Positions 40,325-48,921 of a stretch of DNA of 64,000 nucleotides are shown here, one piece after another. This DNA comes from Plantactinospora sp039889035 (GTDB lineage Bacteria; Actinomycetota; Actinomycetes; Mycobacteriales; Micromonosporaceae). Below the pieces are notes generated by a model that worked only from the letters and a program-made list of their open reading frames with translations, was not told the DNA's origin and did no database searches. The position numbers and the translations under genes are program-made. Every line of letters begins with the position of its first letter. The stretch's first letter is position 1. The DNA is taken from assembly GCA_039889035.1 (NCBI GenBank), contig JBDQQY010000044.1, positions 19,105-83,104 of the forward strand, read 5' to 3'.

Positions 40325-43300
40325 TCAGGGTCGGTCGAGCACCGCGAGCGCCTCTTCCCGGGTCAGAGCCGCGCCCCGGGCCAGTACGCGCTGGTACGCC
40401 GCGTCACCGAGCCGGGCCCGGGTGGCGGCGGCGACCGGCGCGGCGTCGATCGCTGCGGCGCTGCCGACACCGCCCTGCAACGCCGCTATCGCACCGAGCA
40501 GCAGGCCGGCCCGCTCGGCGTCGCCGCCGCGGAGTACCGGTCCGACCAGGCCGTCGACGGCGATCATGAGGGTACTCAGTTCCCAGACCCCCACGGTGGC
40601 GCGCAGCACCTGACGGAAGCTGGCCTGGGCCCCGACCGTGTCACCGATCGCCGCCAGGATCTGCCCCAGGGCGACGAGCGCGGTGAGCCGGATCCCCTCC
40701 GCCCCGAACCAGCCGGTCGGGCACTCCGCCAGCGCCTGCTCGCACAGCCGGCGTGCCCGGTCCAGGTCGCCGCGCCGCCGGGCGATCTCGCCGAGCCCCA
40801 GGTGAGCCGCGGCGAGCAGCTCCGGCGCCCCGGCCGGCGGGGCCAGCTCCACCACCCGCTGGTAGTCACCATCCGCCCCTTCCAGGTCGTCGACGCTGAG
40901 CCGACCGTCCCCCCGGGTACGCAACAGCTCGGCCATGTCGAGCGTCGAGCCGAGTTCGTCGGCCAGCCGTAGCGCCTCGTCGACCAGTTCGGTGTGGGTG
41001 TGGTCGCGGCGCCGGTAGGCCAGCTCGGTCAGGATCGTCAGCACCAGGATCGTCCCCCACCGCTCTCCGAGGGCCCGGAAGTCGCCCAGCGCCTCGCCGA
41101 GCTTGGCGTGCGCCGCCTCGTACCGGCCCTCGAGCATCCAGACCATCCCCAGGCCGAGCGCACCCAGCGCCCGGCTCCACGGGTCGGTTCCGAGCAGTCC
41201 GGCCCAGCCTTCCGGGGTGGCGAGCAGACTGTCCACCAGGTCCGGTGGTGGACCGTTGGCCACTCCGGACAGATAGAGCAGAAAGGGTTGCCGGGGCGGC
41301 CGGCCCAGGCTCCACAGGATGGTGGCGGCCGGCTCGACGCCCTGCGGGCCCGAACCGTACCCGCCGAGCGAGGCGTGCAGCAGGCAGAGCGCGTACTCCT
41401 CGGCGAGGTCGGGTGGCGGGGTGCCGTCGAGCTGCTCGACGAGCTGGGCCGCCAGCGCCGCCCCCTCACCCCGCAGGCCGCGCAGCCACCAGTAGAACGA
41501 CAGCGCGGATACCAGCTTCAGCGCGGTCGCGGCGTCCCCGGCGGCCATCGCCCGGCGCAGCGCGGCGTGCAGGTCGTCGCGGTCGCTGTCCAACCGGCGC
41601 AGCCAGTCCAGCTGCTCCGCGCCCCGCAGCCGCAGGTCGCCGGCACGGGCCAGTTCGAGGAAGTACGCCGCGTGCGCCCGGCGCAGTTCGTCCGCCTCAC
41701 CTGCCTCGGCCAACCGTTCGGCACCGAACGCGCGCACCGTCTCCAGCATCCGGAAACGCCCGCCCCCCGCTTCCACCAGGGACTTGTCGACCAGGCTGGA
41801 GAGCAGGTCGAGCACGTCCGCGTCGAGCGGCTCGCAGACCCGCTCGACGGCGTCCAGGTCGGCGCCACCGGCGAAGACCGTCAGCCGGCGCGCCAGCCGT
41901 TGTTCGGCCTCGTCCAGCAGGTCCCAGCTCCACCGCACCACCGCGCGCAACGTCTGGTGCCGGGGCTGGGCGACCCGGCTGCCCCGGGTCAGCAGCCGGA
42001 ACCGGTCGTCGAGCCGGGCCGCGACCTCGGCGACCGGCAGGGCCCGCAGCCGGGCCGCGGCCAGCTCGATGGCGAGCGGCAGGCCGTCGAGGGTACGGCA
42101 GATCCGCAGTACCGCGGGGAGGTTGTCGGGACCGACGGCGAACCCCGGCGACACGTCGGCGGCCCGATCGGCGAAGAGCCGGACCGCCGCGTACGCCGGG
42201 GCCGCCTCGGCGGTCGTCTCGGCCGGTGGCAGGGCCAGTCCGGAGACCGGGCACAGTGCCTCGCCGGTGAGCCCGAGCGGCTCCCGGCTGGTCGCCAGGA
42301 CCCGCACCTTCGGGCAGGCACCGAGCAACCGGGCGACGAGCCGGGCGGCGTCGGCGACCAGATGCTCGCAGTTGTCCAGCACAAGCAGCAGGTTCCGATC
42401 GGCGAGCGCCGTGATCAGCCGGTCGGCGGCGTCCCGGGGGCCACCCTGGCCGCGCAGCGCGGCGTCCCGCAGGTGCAGTGCGGCCAGTACCGCCGAGGCG
42501 ACGTCCGCGCCCGCGGTCACCGCCGCGAGTTCGACCAGGTAGACCTCGCCTGGTTGCTGACCGGCCGCCTCGATCGCCAACCGGGTCTTGCCGGCGCCAC
42601 CGGGACCGTGCAGGGTGACCAACCGCGCCTCACCGAGCAGCTTGCCGACCCGGCCCAGCTCCTCCTCCCGCCCGACGAAGCTGCTGAGCTGCCCGGGCAG
42701 CCCGGCGGCCGGTCCGGGCACCTCGGCGTCGGCCGCGGGCGCCCCGGCGCCCGGACGGGACGCCTCGGGGACCGGACCGGGCGGTCCGCCGACGGGGGCC
42801 GCCGCGCCGCCAGGCACCGGACCGGTGACCGTCTCGGCGGGGGCCAGACCAGCGGCCGTCGTGCCAGGCATCGGACCGGCGGCCGTATCGGCAGGCATCG
42901 GACCGGCGGTCGCCCGCCCGGACTGGCTGGGGCGGCGCCCGGCCGGGAGCAGGCCGGGATCGTCCCGCAACACGGCCACGTGCAGCGCGGCCAGCTCCGG
43001 CGACGGGTCGGTGCCGAGTTCCTCCGCGAGCAGCCGGCGGGCCTCCTCGAAGGAGGCCAACGCCTCGGCCCGCCGGCCACCGGCGTGCAGGGCTCGGATG
43101 AGCTGGCCGCGCAGTCGCTCCCGCAGCGGGTACGCCGTCACCAGCTCGCGCAGCTCGGCCACGGAGGGTCCGGGCCCGGCAAGGTCGAGTTCCGCCGCCA
43201 CCCGGTCCTCGACGGCGGCCAGCCGCAGTTCGTCGAGACGGACCGCCTGGGCCCGGGCGAACGGCGCCTCCCGGACGTCGGCCAGCGGCTCCCCGCGCCA

Positions 43301-43702
43301 CAGCCGCGACGCCGCGCGCAGCAGCTCGACGGCGTGCCGCCGGTCACCACCGGCCAGCGCGCGCTGACCGTCGGCTACCAGCCGGGTGAACCGGTGCAGA
43401 TCGACGTCCTCCGGGTCCACCGCGATCCGGTATCCCGCCGGATGGAACTCCACCAGCGGCTCCGGCCCGTCGACGCCGGAGAGCACCTGGCGCAACCGGG
43501 AGACCTGGGACTGCAACGCGTTCGCGGCCCGGGCCGGCGGGGTGTCGCCGTACAGCCCCTGGATCAGCCGGTCCGCCGAGACCACCCGGCCGGCGTCGAG
43601 GAGCAGCAGCACCAGCAGGGCGCGCAGGCGCGGTCCACCGACGACGAGTCGCCGGCCGTCGCCCGCGTACACCTCGGTCGCGCCCAGGATGCCGAACCGC
43701 AT
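40325..43702 (-). CDS. AfsR/SARP-type regulator with BTAD, NB-ARC and helical repeat domains
   Basis: The 1125-residue protein starts at the ATG at 43702 with the SARP N-terminus MRFGILGATEVYAGDG. It has a winged helix (about 1-90), a BTAD domain (about 95-245), a low-complexity Pro/Ala/Gly linker containing four 9-residue repeats, an NB-ARC/AAA region with Walker A GPGGAGKT near residue 370 and Walker B LLLVLDNCEH, then a long TPR-like region. The LVDKSLVEAGGGRFRMLETVRAFG segment is typical of LuxR/AfsR STAND proteins. It is divergent from the molybdenum-hydroxylase-like genes and may control them or the adjacent exporter. Confidence 0.9.
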   Translation of the reverse strand: MRFGILGATEVYAGDGRRLVVGGPRLRALLVLLLLDAGRVVSADRLIQGLYGDTPPARAANALQSQVSRLRQVLSGVDGPEPLVEFHPAGYRIAVDPEDVDLHRFTRLVADGQRALAGGDRRHAVELLRAASRLWRGEPLADVREAPFARAQAVRLDELRLAAVEDRVAAELDLAGPGPSVAELRELVTAYPLRERLRGQLIRALHAGGRRAEALASFEEARRLLAEELGTDPSPELAALHVAVLRDDPGLLPAGRRPSQSGRATAGPMPADTAAGPMPGTTAAGLAPAETVTGPVPGGAAAPVGGPPGPVPEASRPGAGAPAADAEVPGPAAGLPGQLSSFVGREEELGRVGKLLGEARLVTLHGPGGAGKTRLAIEAAGQQPGEVYLVELAAVTAGADVASAVLAALHLRDAALRGQGGPRDAADRLITALADRNLLLVLDNCEHLVADAARLVARLLGACPKVRVLATSREPLGLTGEALCPVSGLALPPAETTAEAAPAYAAVRLFADRAADVSPGFAVGPDNLPAVLRICRTLDGLPLAIELAAARLRALPVAEVAARLDDRFRLLTRGSRVAQPRHQTLRAVVRWSWDLLDEAEQRLARRLTVFAGGADLDAVERVCEPLDADVLDLLSSLVDKSLVEAGGGRFRMLETVRAFGAERLAEAGEADELRRAHAAYFLELARAGDLRLRGAEQLDWLRRLDSDRDDLHAALRRAMAAGDAATALKLVSALSFYWWLRGLRGEGAALAAQLVEQLDGTPPPDLAEEYALCLLHASLGGYGSGPQGVEPAATILWSLGRPPRQPFLLYLSGVANGPPPDLVDSLLATPEGWAGLLGTDPWSRALGALGLGMVWMLEGRYEAAHAKLGEALGDFRALGERWGTILVLTILTELAYRRRDHTHTELVDEALRLADELGSTLDMAELLRTRGDGRLSVDDLEGADGDYQRVVELAPPAGAPELLAAAHLGLGEIARRRGDLDRARRLCEQALAECPTGWFGAEGIRLTALVALGQILAAIGDTVGAQASFRQVLRATVGVWELSTLMIAVDGLVGPVLRGGDAERAGLLLGAIAALQGGVGSAAAIDAAPVAAATRARLGDAAYQRVLARGAALTREEALAVLDRP
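42811..42913 (-). repeat. 27-bp in-frame tandem repeat in the SARP linker
   Basis: Units run about 42811-42837, 42838-42864, 42865-42891 and a partial from 42892. On the coding strand they give the 9-residue repeats TAGPMPADT, AAGPMPGTT, AAGLAPAET and VTGPVPGGA between the BTAD and ATPase domains. The repeat would set the length of a flexible linker. Confidence 0.7.
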
Positions 43703-43833
43703 GGCGTCGATTGTCGCCCACCCCCACCCGGCGACCGCCACACGCTCGGCCGGGGTGGCGGGGCGAGCGGTCGCGCACCGTCGCGCCAGAGGAGTACGAA
43801 GGGATATGGAGTGGTGCGAGTTGCTTCGCGTAT

Positions 43834-43862
43834 TTCGACCCTTTGCCGCCCTGGCATAGCTA
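43834..43862 (+). promoter_or_regulatory. Candidate promoter of the 2Fe-2S/FAD subunit genes
   Basis: TTCGAC (43834-43839) is followed after 17 bases by TAGCTA (43857-43862), about 50 bases before the ATG at 43911, which has a GAGGAGG-type ribosome site. The -35 box is weak, so this is tentative. Confidence 0.35.
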
Positions 43863-43910
43863 GTTTGGGAATGTTCATCCGCGACTCGATCCCACGAGGA
43901 GGCCGGAAGG

Positions 43911-44432
43911 ATGGATGCCGAGGTCAATCTCCGGGTGGACGGGGCCGATCACCGGCTGACCGTCGACACCCGGACCACCCTGCTCGACACCCTGCGGGAG
44001 CGGCTGGGCAACACCAGCCCGAAGAAGGGCTGCGACCACGGGCAGTGCGGCGCCTGCACGATCCTGTTGGACGGGCGGCGGGTGAACAGTTGCCTCGCCT
44101 TCGCGGTGGCACACGACGGGGCCGAGATCGTCACCGCCGCCGGCCTGGCACCCGACGGCGAACTGCACCCGATGCAGCGCTGCTTCATCCAGTACGACGC
44201 CTTCCAGTGCGGTTACTGCACGCCGGGGCAGATCGTCTCGGCCGTGGCGATGATCCGGGAAGCCGAGGCGGGCTGGCCGAGCGCGGTGACCGCGGACGGT
44301 GTAGCGGCCGGCGACGGGGGACGGACGAGGCTGGACGCCGACGAGATCCGGGAACGGATGAGCGGCAACCTCTGCCGCTGCGCCGCGTACGCGAACATGG
44401 TGCCGGCGATCCAGGAACTGGTCCGGCGATGA
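43911..44432 (+). CDS. 2Fe-2S subunit of a xanthine-oxidase-family (PaoA-like) molybdenum hydroxylase
   Basis: The 173-residue protein carries two [2Fe-2S] clusters: a plant-ferredoxin type at C41, C46, C49 and C61 (KKGCDHGQCGACTILL) and the helical-domain type at C100, C103, C155 and C157 (FQCGYCTPGQ and NLCRCAAY). In xanthine-oxidase-family enzymes these pass electrons from molybdenum to FAD. No twin-arginine signal is present, unlike periplasmic PaoA, suggesting a cytoplasmic enzyme. Its stop overlaps the FAD subunit start. An insertion of about 20 residues (ADGVAAGDGGRTR) precedes the second Cys pair. Confidence 0.93.
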   Translation: MDAEVNLRVDGADHRLTVDTRTTLLDTLRERLGNTSPKKGCDHGQCGACTILLDGRRVNSCLAFAVAHDGAEIVTAAGLAPDGELHPMQRCFIQYDAFQCGYCTPGQIVSAVAMIREAEAGWPSAVTADGVAAGDGGRTRLDADEIRERMSGNLCRCAAYANMVPAIQELVRR

Positions 44433-45418
44433 GGCCCTTCCGGTACGCCCGCGCCGACGACGTGACCAGTGCCGTGGCGCTGCTCGCCGACTCGCCGAAC
44501 GGCGCCTTCCTCGGCGGCGGGACCAACCTGGTCGACCTGATGAAGCTCGACGTGGCCACGCCGGACCTGCTGGTGGACGTACGCCGGCTCACCTCCGACC
44601 GGGTCGAGGAGCTGCCCGGCGGCGGAATCCTGATCGGCGCCGCCACCCCGAACAGCGAGCTGGCGGCGCATCCGCTGGTCCGGGGGCGCTATCCGGTGCT
44701 CTCCCAGTCGCTGCTCTCCGGTGCCTCCGGCCAGCTACGCAACCTGGCGACCGCCGGCGGGAACCTGCTGCAACGCACCCGCTGCGTGTACTTCCAGAAC
44801 GTCACCACCCCGTGCAACAAGCGGGACCCCGGCACCGGCTGCTCGGCGATCGACGGATATCACCGCGAACTCGCGATCCTCGGCACCTCGCCGGAGTGCA
44901 TCGCCACACACCCGTCGGACTTCGCGGTCGCCCTGGCCGCGCTGGACGCCACGGTGCACACCGAGGGTCCGAACGGTGCGCGGCGCATTCCCATGACCGA
45001 GCTGCACCGGCTGCCCGGCGGCGAACCGCACCGGGACACCGTGCTGGCACACGGTGAACTGATCACCGCGATCGAGGTGCCGCCGCTCTCCTTCGGCACC
45101 CGGTCCCGCTACCGGAAGGTACGCGACCGGGCGTCGTACGCGTTCGCACTGGTCTCGGTGGCGGCGGCGGTCGACGTGGCGGACGGGACGGTCCGGGACG
45201 TCCGGATCGCGCTCGGCGGGGTGGCGCACAAGCCGTGGCGGGCCACCCGGGCCGAGGAGCTGCTGCGCGGCGGCCCGGCCCGGGAGGACCGGTTCCGGGC
45301 GGCCGCCGAGACGGAACTCGCCGGGGCCCGGCCGCTGCCGGGCAACGCCTTCAAGGTGCCGCTGGCCCGGAACACCCTGACCCGTACCCTGCTCGACCTG
45401 GTCGACGGGCCCGCCTGA
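44429..45418 (+). CDS. FAD-binding subunit (PaoB-like) of a molybdenum hydroxylase
   Basis: The 329-residue protein has the FAD_binding_5 domain (FLGGGTNLVDLMK near 27-39, TAGGNLLQRT near 108-117) and the CO dehydrogenase flavoprotein C-terminal domain. Cys119, Cys129, Cys138 and Cys157 lie in an insertion (RCVYFQ, PCNKRDPGTGC, SPEC) that in PaoB/YagS-type proteins carries an extra [4Fe-4S] cluster, placing it in the PaoABC group of aldehyde oxidoreductases. It is coupled by ATGA to the FeS gene. The expected third gene, the molybdopterin-binding catalytic subunit, is not downstream. Confidence 0.92.
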   Translation: MRPFRYARADDVTSAVALLADSPNGAFLGGGTNLVDLMKLDVATPDLLVDVRRLTSDRVEELPGGGILIGAATPNSELAAHPLVRGRYPVLSQSLLSGASGQLRNLATAGGNLLQRTRCVYFQNVTTPCNKRDPGTGCSAIDGYHRELAILGTSPECIATHPSDFAVALAALDATVHTEGPNGARRIPMTELHRLPGGEPHRDTVLAHGELITAIEVPPLSFGTRSRYRKVRDRASYAFALVSVAAAVDVADGTVRDVRIALGGVAHKPWRATRAEELLRGGPAREDRFRAAAETELAGARPLPGNAFKVPLARNTLTRTLLDLVDGPA

Positions 45419-45543
45419 CCTCAGCTCCCCGGCACCGCCACCTCGACGGCCGGTACGCCGGCGCGAGTAGGTTGATCTGGAGGAACACCGCACCGCACCG
45501 GCCCGCACCCCCGGGCCGGACTGGACCGCAGGAGATCAACCAG

Positions 45544-46383
45544 ATGAACGCAGAGCCGACCGTGCCGACCCTTCCGCTGGCGAACGGTGCCCGGATACCG
45601 CAGCTCGGTTTCGGGACCTGGCCGCTGTCCGACGCCGAGGCCGAGCGGGCCGTCGCCGAGGCGATCGGGGTCGGCTACCGGCTGATCGACACCGCCTACA
45701 AGTACGGCAACGAGGTGGGCGTCGGCCGTGGCCTGCGCGCCTCCGGGGTGCCCCGGGAGGAACTCTTCGTCACCAGCAAGCTGAACGGCGAGTGGCACGG
45801 TCGGGACAGGGTGCGGGAGGCGTTCCAGGACAGCATCGGCAAGCTCGGCGTCGACTACCTCGACCTCTATCTGATCCACTGGCCGATGCCCTGGCAGGAC
45901 CGGTACGTCGACGCCTTCCTGGGCCTGTCCGACCTGCTCCGGGACGGCCGGGTACGGGCCGTCGGGCTGTCCAACTTCAAGCCGGCGCACATCGACCGGA
46001 TCCGCGCCGCGACCGACGTGACGCCGGACGTCAACCAGATCCAGTTGGACCCGACGCTGACCCGGGACGCCGCCCGGGCGTACCACCGGGAGCACGGCAT
46101 CGCCACCCAGTCCTGGGGGCCGATCGGGCACGGCGGCGAACTCCTCGGCAACCCGGTGGTGACCGGGCTCGCCGACCGGTACGGCCGGACGCCGGCGCAG
46201 GTCGTGCTGCGCTGGCACCTCGACCTGGGGCTCATCCCGATCCCGAAGACCGCCTCGGCGGACCGGATGAAGAGCAACATCGACGTCTTCGACTTCACCC
46301 TCGCCCCGGGGGACGTCGCCGCGCTCTCCGCGCTCGACCGGGGCGAGCAGGCCGCCACCGACTCCGACTCCGTCGGGCACTGA
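45544..46383 (+). CDS. Aldo/keto reductase
   Basis: The 279-residue protein is an AKR5-type (2,5-diketo-D-gluconate reductase-like) TIM-barrel NADPH-dependent reductase. The catalytic tetrad is complete: Asp49, Tyr54, Lys79 and His112, and the cofactor motif IPKTASADRMKSN is present near the C-terminus. The substrate is not known. The ATG at 45544 follows GGAGATCAACCAG. It lies 125 bases after the FAD subunit gene, in the place where the molybdenum subunit would be expected, but is unrelated to it. Confidence 0.93.
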   Translation: MNAEPTVPTLPLANGARIPQLGFGTWPLSDAEAERAVAEAIGVGYRLIDTAYKYGNEVGVGRGLRASGVPREELFVTSKLNGEWHGRDRVREAFQDSIGKLGVDYLDLYLIHWPMPWQDRYVDAFLGLSDLLRDGRVRAVGLSNFKPAHIDRIRAATDVTPDVNQIQLDPTLTRDAARAYHREHGIATQSWGPIGHGGELLGNPVVTGLADRYGRTPAQVVLRWHLDLGLIPIPKTASADRMKSNIDVFDFTLAPGDVAALSALDRGEQAATDSDSVGH

Positions 46384-46458
46384 GCCACCCGGTCGGGCGG
46401 ACCGTGGCCCGGCCGTGGCCCGCTGTCGAGGCAGCGCATCGGCACCGGGGCACCCGGG

Positions 46459-46926
46459 TCACGGCAGTTCCATCGTCTCCGCGACGGCGATCTCGGACAG
46501 GGCGGCGGCCAGGTAGTCGTCGACCGCTCCGCCGGTGACGGCGAGCAGGTCGGCGACGAGCAGCGGGGCGTGCCGGGCCACCGCCGCCGGACCGGGCGGC
46601 GGCGCCTCGTCCGCCATCTGGTGTACGCCGAGGGCGCCGGTCAGCAGCAGCGCCAGCACCCCGACGTCCAGCCCCGACAGCCAGCCGGCGTTGCTCCGGG
46701 CACACCGGACGAGTACGGCCTGCACGTCCTCCCCGGCCAGCCCGTCCGGGTGCGCCTGCTCCAGCAGCAGCCGCAGCACCGCGCCGAGCACCAGCCCGAC
46801 CTGTTCGGCGGGGAGCAGGGCCAGGTCGCCGGCCGCCTCGTCGAGCGCGTCCGGGTCCTGCGCCCGGACCGCCTCGACGGCACGGACGGTGGCCTGCGTG
46901 ATGGCCCGGGGCACCGGTGGGGTCAT
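46459..46926 (-). CDS. Conserved hypothetical helical protein
   Basis: The 155-residue product (MTPPVPRAITQATVRAVEAV) is rich in Ala and Leu and predicted to be all-helical, with no signal peptide and no clear membrane segment, although VGVLALLLTGALGV is hydrophobic. I do not recognise a family. Upstream in-frame GTG and TTG starts (46932, 46938) are possible. It converges with the aldo/keto reductase gene and lies downstream of the FMN reductase gene on the same strand. Confidence 0.6.
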   Translation of the reverse strand: MTPPVPRAITQATVRAVEAVRAQDPDALDEAAGDLALLPAEQVGLVLGAVLRLLLEQAHPDGLAGEDVQAVLVRCARSNAGWLSGLDVGVLALLLTGALGVHQMADEAPPPGPAAVARHAPLLVADLLAVTGGAVDDYLAAALSEIAVAETMELP

Positions 46927-46994
46927 CAGCACATTCAACCGGACGTACCCGCACCGGCCCGGTCCCGGGCACCCCGGGCCGGGCCGGTGGGGCC

Positions 46995-47609
46995 TCAGTC
47001 GCCGGTCAGCAGTTGGTCGAAGGTCGTGGTGAGCCGGAACGGGTCGGCGGCCTCGGCCGGTTCGTGCCGGGCGACCTGCGCGGCGAGTTCCCGGGCGGCC
47101 CGGTCGATCCGGCCGCGCAGCGAGCCCTGGGCGCTGCCGCCGGCCCAGTCCTCCGGCGCGGCGAAGACCGAGGTCGGCACGACCACCGCGCGCAGATAGC
47201 TGAACATCGGCCGCAGCGCGTGTTCGAGCGCCAGCGAGTGCCGGGCGGTGCCGCCGGTCGCACCGATCAGCACCGGCCGGTCGACCAGGGCGTCGTCGCC
47301 GAGCACGTCGAAGAACGCCTTGAACAGCCCGCTGTAGGAGGCGTTGAAGATCGGGGTCACCACGATCAGCCCGTCGGCGGCGGCGACGGTGTCCAGCGCC
47401 CGCTTGAGCGCCTCCGGCGGAAAGCCGGCCAGCAGGTGGTTCACCACGTCGTGGCCGAGGTCGCGCAGCTCGACCACCTCGGTCCGGACCGGCACACCCC
47501 GGCGGTCGAGTTCGGCGCAGGTGGCCGAGGCGAGCTGGTCGGCGAGCAACCGGGTGGAGGACGGCACCCGCAGCCCGGCCGAGACGACCACGAGGGTCCG
47601 GGCCGTCAT
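46995..47609 (-). CDS. NADPH-dependent FMN reductase, CE1759-like
   Basis: The 204-residue flavodoxin-fold protein has an N-terminal phosphate-binding loop (SAGLRVPSSTRLLAD), the PIFNASYSGLFKAFFD motif typical of NADPH-dependent FMN reductases, and GATGGTARHSLALEHALRPM near the C-terminus. It belongs to the type usually encoded with LLM flavin-dependent oxidoreductases, supplying them with reduced FMN. Its ATG overlaps the stop of the LLM gene (ATGA), so the pair is coupled. Confidence 0.92.
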   Translation of the reverse strand: MTARTLVVVSAGLRVPSSTRLLADQLASATCAELDRRGVPVRTEVVELRDLGHDVVNHLLAGFPPEALKRALDTVAAADGLIVVTPIFNASYSGLFKAFFDVLGDDALVDRPVLIGATGGTARHSLALEHALRPMFSYLRAVVVPTSVFAAPEDWAGGSAQGSLRGRIDRAARELAAQVARHEPAEAADPFRLTTTFDQLLTGD

Positions 47610-48706
47610 CGGACGGCCTCCGCCTCGGCCGCCGCGTCCCGCTCGGCCTTCATCGACGCGTGCGTCGGTGCCTCGGGTACGTGCCCGGGGCGGAGCGCGG
47701 CGAACTCCCGCCGCAGCACCGGTACGACCTCCTCGCCGAGGATGTCCAACTGCTCCAGTACGGTCTTCAGCGGTAGTCCGGCGTGGTCGACCAGGAAGAG
47801 CTGCCGCTGGTAGTCGCCGACGTAGTCCCGGAAGGTGAGGGTGCGGTCGATCACCTGCTGCGGGCTGCCGACGGTCAGCGGGGTCTCCCGGGTGAAGTCC
47901 TCCAGCGACGGGCCGTGCCCGTAGACCGGCGCGTTGTCGAAGTACGGCCGGAACTCGCGTACCGCGTCCTGGGAGTTGCGCCGCATGAACACCTGGCCGC
48001 CGAGGCCGACGATGGCCCGGTCGGGGTCGCCGTGACCGTAGTGCGCGAACCGCTGCCGGTAGAGGCCCACCATCCGCTGGGTGTGCTCCTTGGGCCAGAA
48101 GATGTGGTTGGCGAAGAACCCGTCGCCGTAGTACGCGGCCTGCTCGGCGATCTCCGGGCTGCGGATCGAGCCGTGCCAGACGAACGGCGGGATCCCGTCC
48201 AACGGCCGGGGCGTCGAGGTGAACGACTGCAACGGGGTGCGGAACTTGCCCTCCCAGTCGACGACGTCCTCCCGCCACAGCCGCCGCAGCAGGTCGTAGT
48301 TGTTGATCGCCAACGGGATGCCGTTGCGGATGTCCTGCCCGAACCACGGGTACACCGGTCCGGTGTTGCCCCGACCCATCATCAGGTCGACCCGGCCGTC
48401 GGCCAGGTGCTGGAGCATGGCGTAGTCCTCGGCGATCTTCACCGGGTCGTTGGTGGTGATCAGGGTGGTCGCGGTGGAGAGCAGCAGCCGGCTGGTCCGG
48501 GCCGCGACGAACCCGAGCATGGTGGTGGGTGAGGACGGCACGAACGGCGGGTTGTGGTGCTCACCGGTGGCGAAGACGTCGAGGCCGACCTCCTCCGCCT
48601 TCAACGCGATGGCGACCATGGCCTTGATCCGCTCCGCCTCGGACGGCTCCCGTCCGTTCGTCGGATCCGTGGTCACGTCACCCACGCTGAAGATCCCGAA
48701 CTGCAT
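47606..48706 (-). CDS. LLM-class flavin-dependent oxidoreductase, CE1758-like
   Basis: The 366-residue protein is a luciferase-like monooxygenase with a TIM-barrel. Typical motifs include MQFGIFSVGDVTTDP, TGEHHNPPFVPSSP, ATTLITTNDPVKIAEDYAMLQHLADGRVDLMMGRG and the FVWHGSIRSPE segment. It would use reduced FMN from the coupled FMN reductase to oxidise an unknown substrate. The ATG at 48706 follows a GAGGAG site; the open upstream frame is not needed. Confidence 0.93.
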   Translation of the reverse strand: MQFGIFSVGDVTTDPTNGREPSEAERIKAMVAIALKAEEVGLDVFATGEHHNPPFVPSSPTTMLGFVAARTSRLLLSTATTLITTNDPVKIAEDYAMLQHLADGRVDLMMGRGNTGPVYPWFGQDIRNGIPLAINNYDLLRRLWREDVVDWEGKFRTPLQSFTSTPRPLDGIPPFVWHGSIRSPEIAEQAAYYGDGFFANHIFWPKEHTQRMVGLYRQRFAHYGHGDPDRAIVGLGGQVFMRRNSQDAVREFRPYFDNAPVYGHGPSLEDFTRETPLTVGSPQQVIDRTLTFRDYVGDYQRQLFLVDHAGLPLKTVLEQLDILGEEVVPVLRREFAALRPGHVPEAPTHASMKAERDAAAEAEAVR

Positions 48707-48921
48707 CGCCAGCTCCTCACTCGGTCCCGGGCGCCAGTCCCCGGATCGCCCCGCACAACATACTTGCCGAGTCAACTATTCCGGGTCCAGCGGGACCGGG
48801 GCGGCGGAGATAGCCCGGGACAGCGGTCCTCGGCGGACAGCAACCCACTACCCTCCGTGATATCCGCCATGCCGGCAGGTCGAAGATGCGCGGGACGCGG
48901 CCGATACGCTATTCATGTCGG

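Noticed and set aside
40994..45418. Very long plus-strand open frame (over 1400 codons) across the AfsR-like gene and beyond
   Set aside because: It is the antisense shadow of the AfsR-like gene, low in recognisable domains; only its last part, from ATG 44429, is the real FAD subunit gene.
45419..46383. Aldo/keto reductase as a replacement catalytic subunit of the molybdenum hydroxylase
   Set aside because: The folds are unrelated and the AKR tetrad is complete; it is a separate NADPH enzyme.
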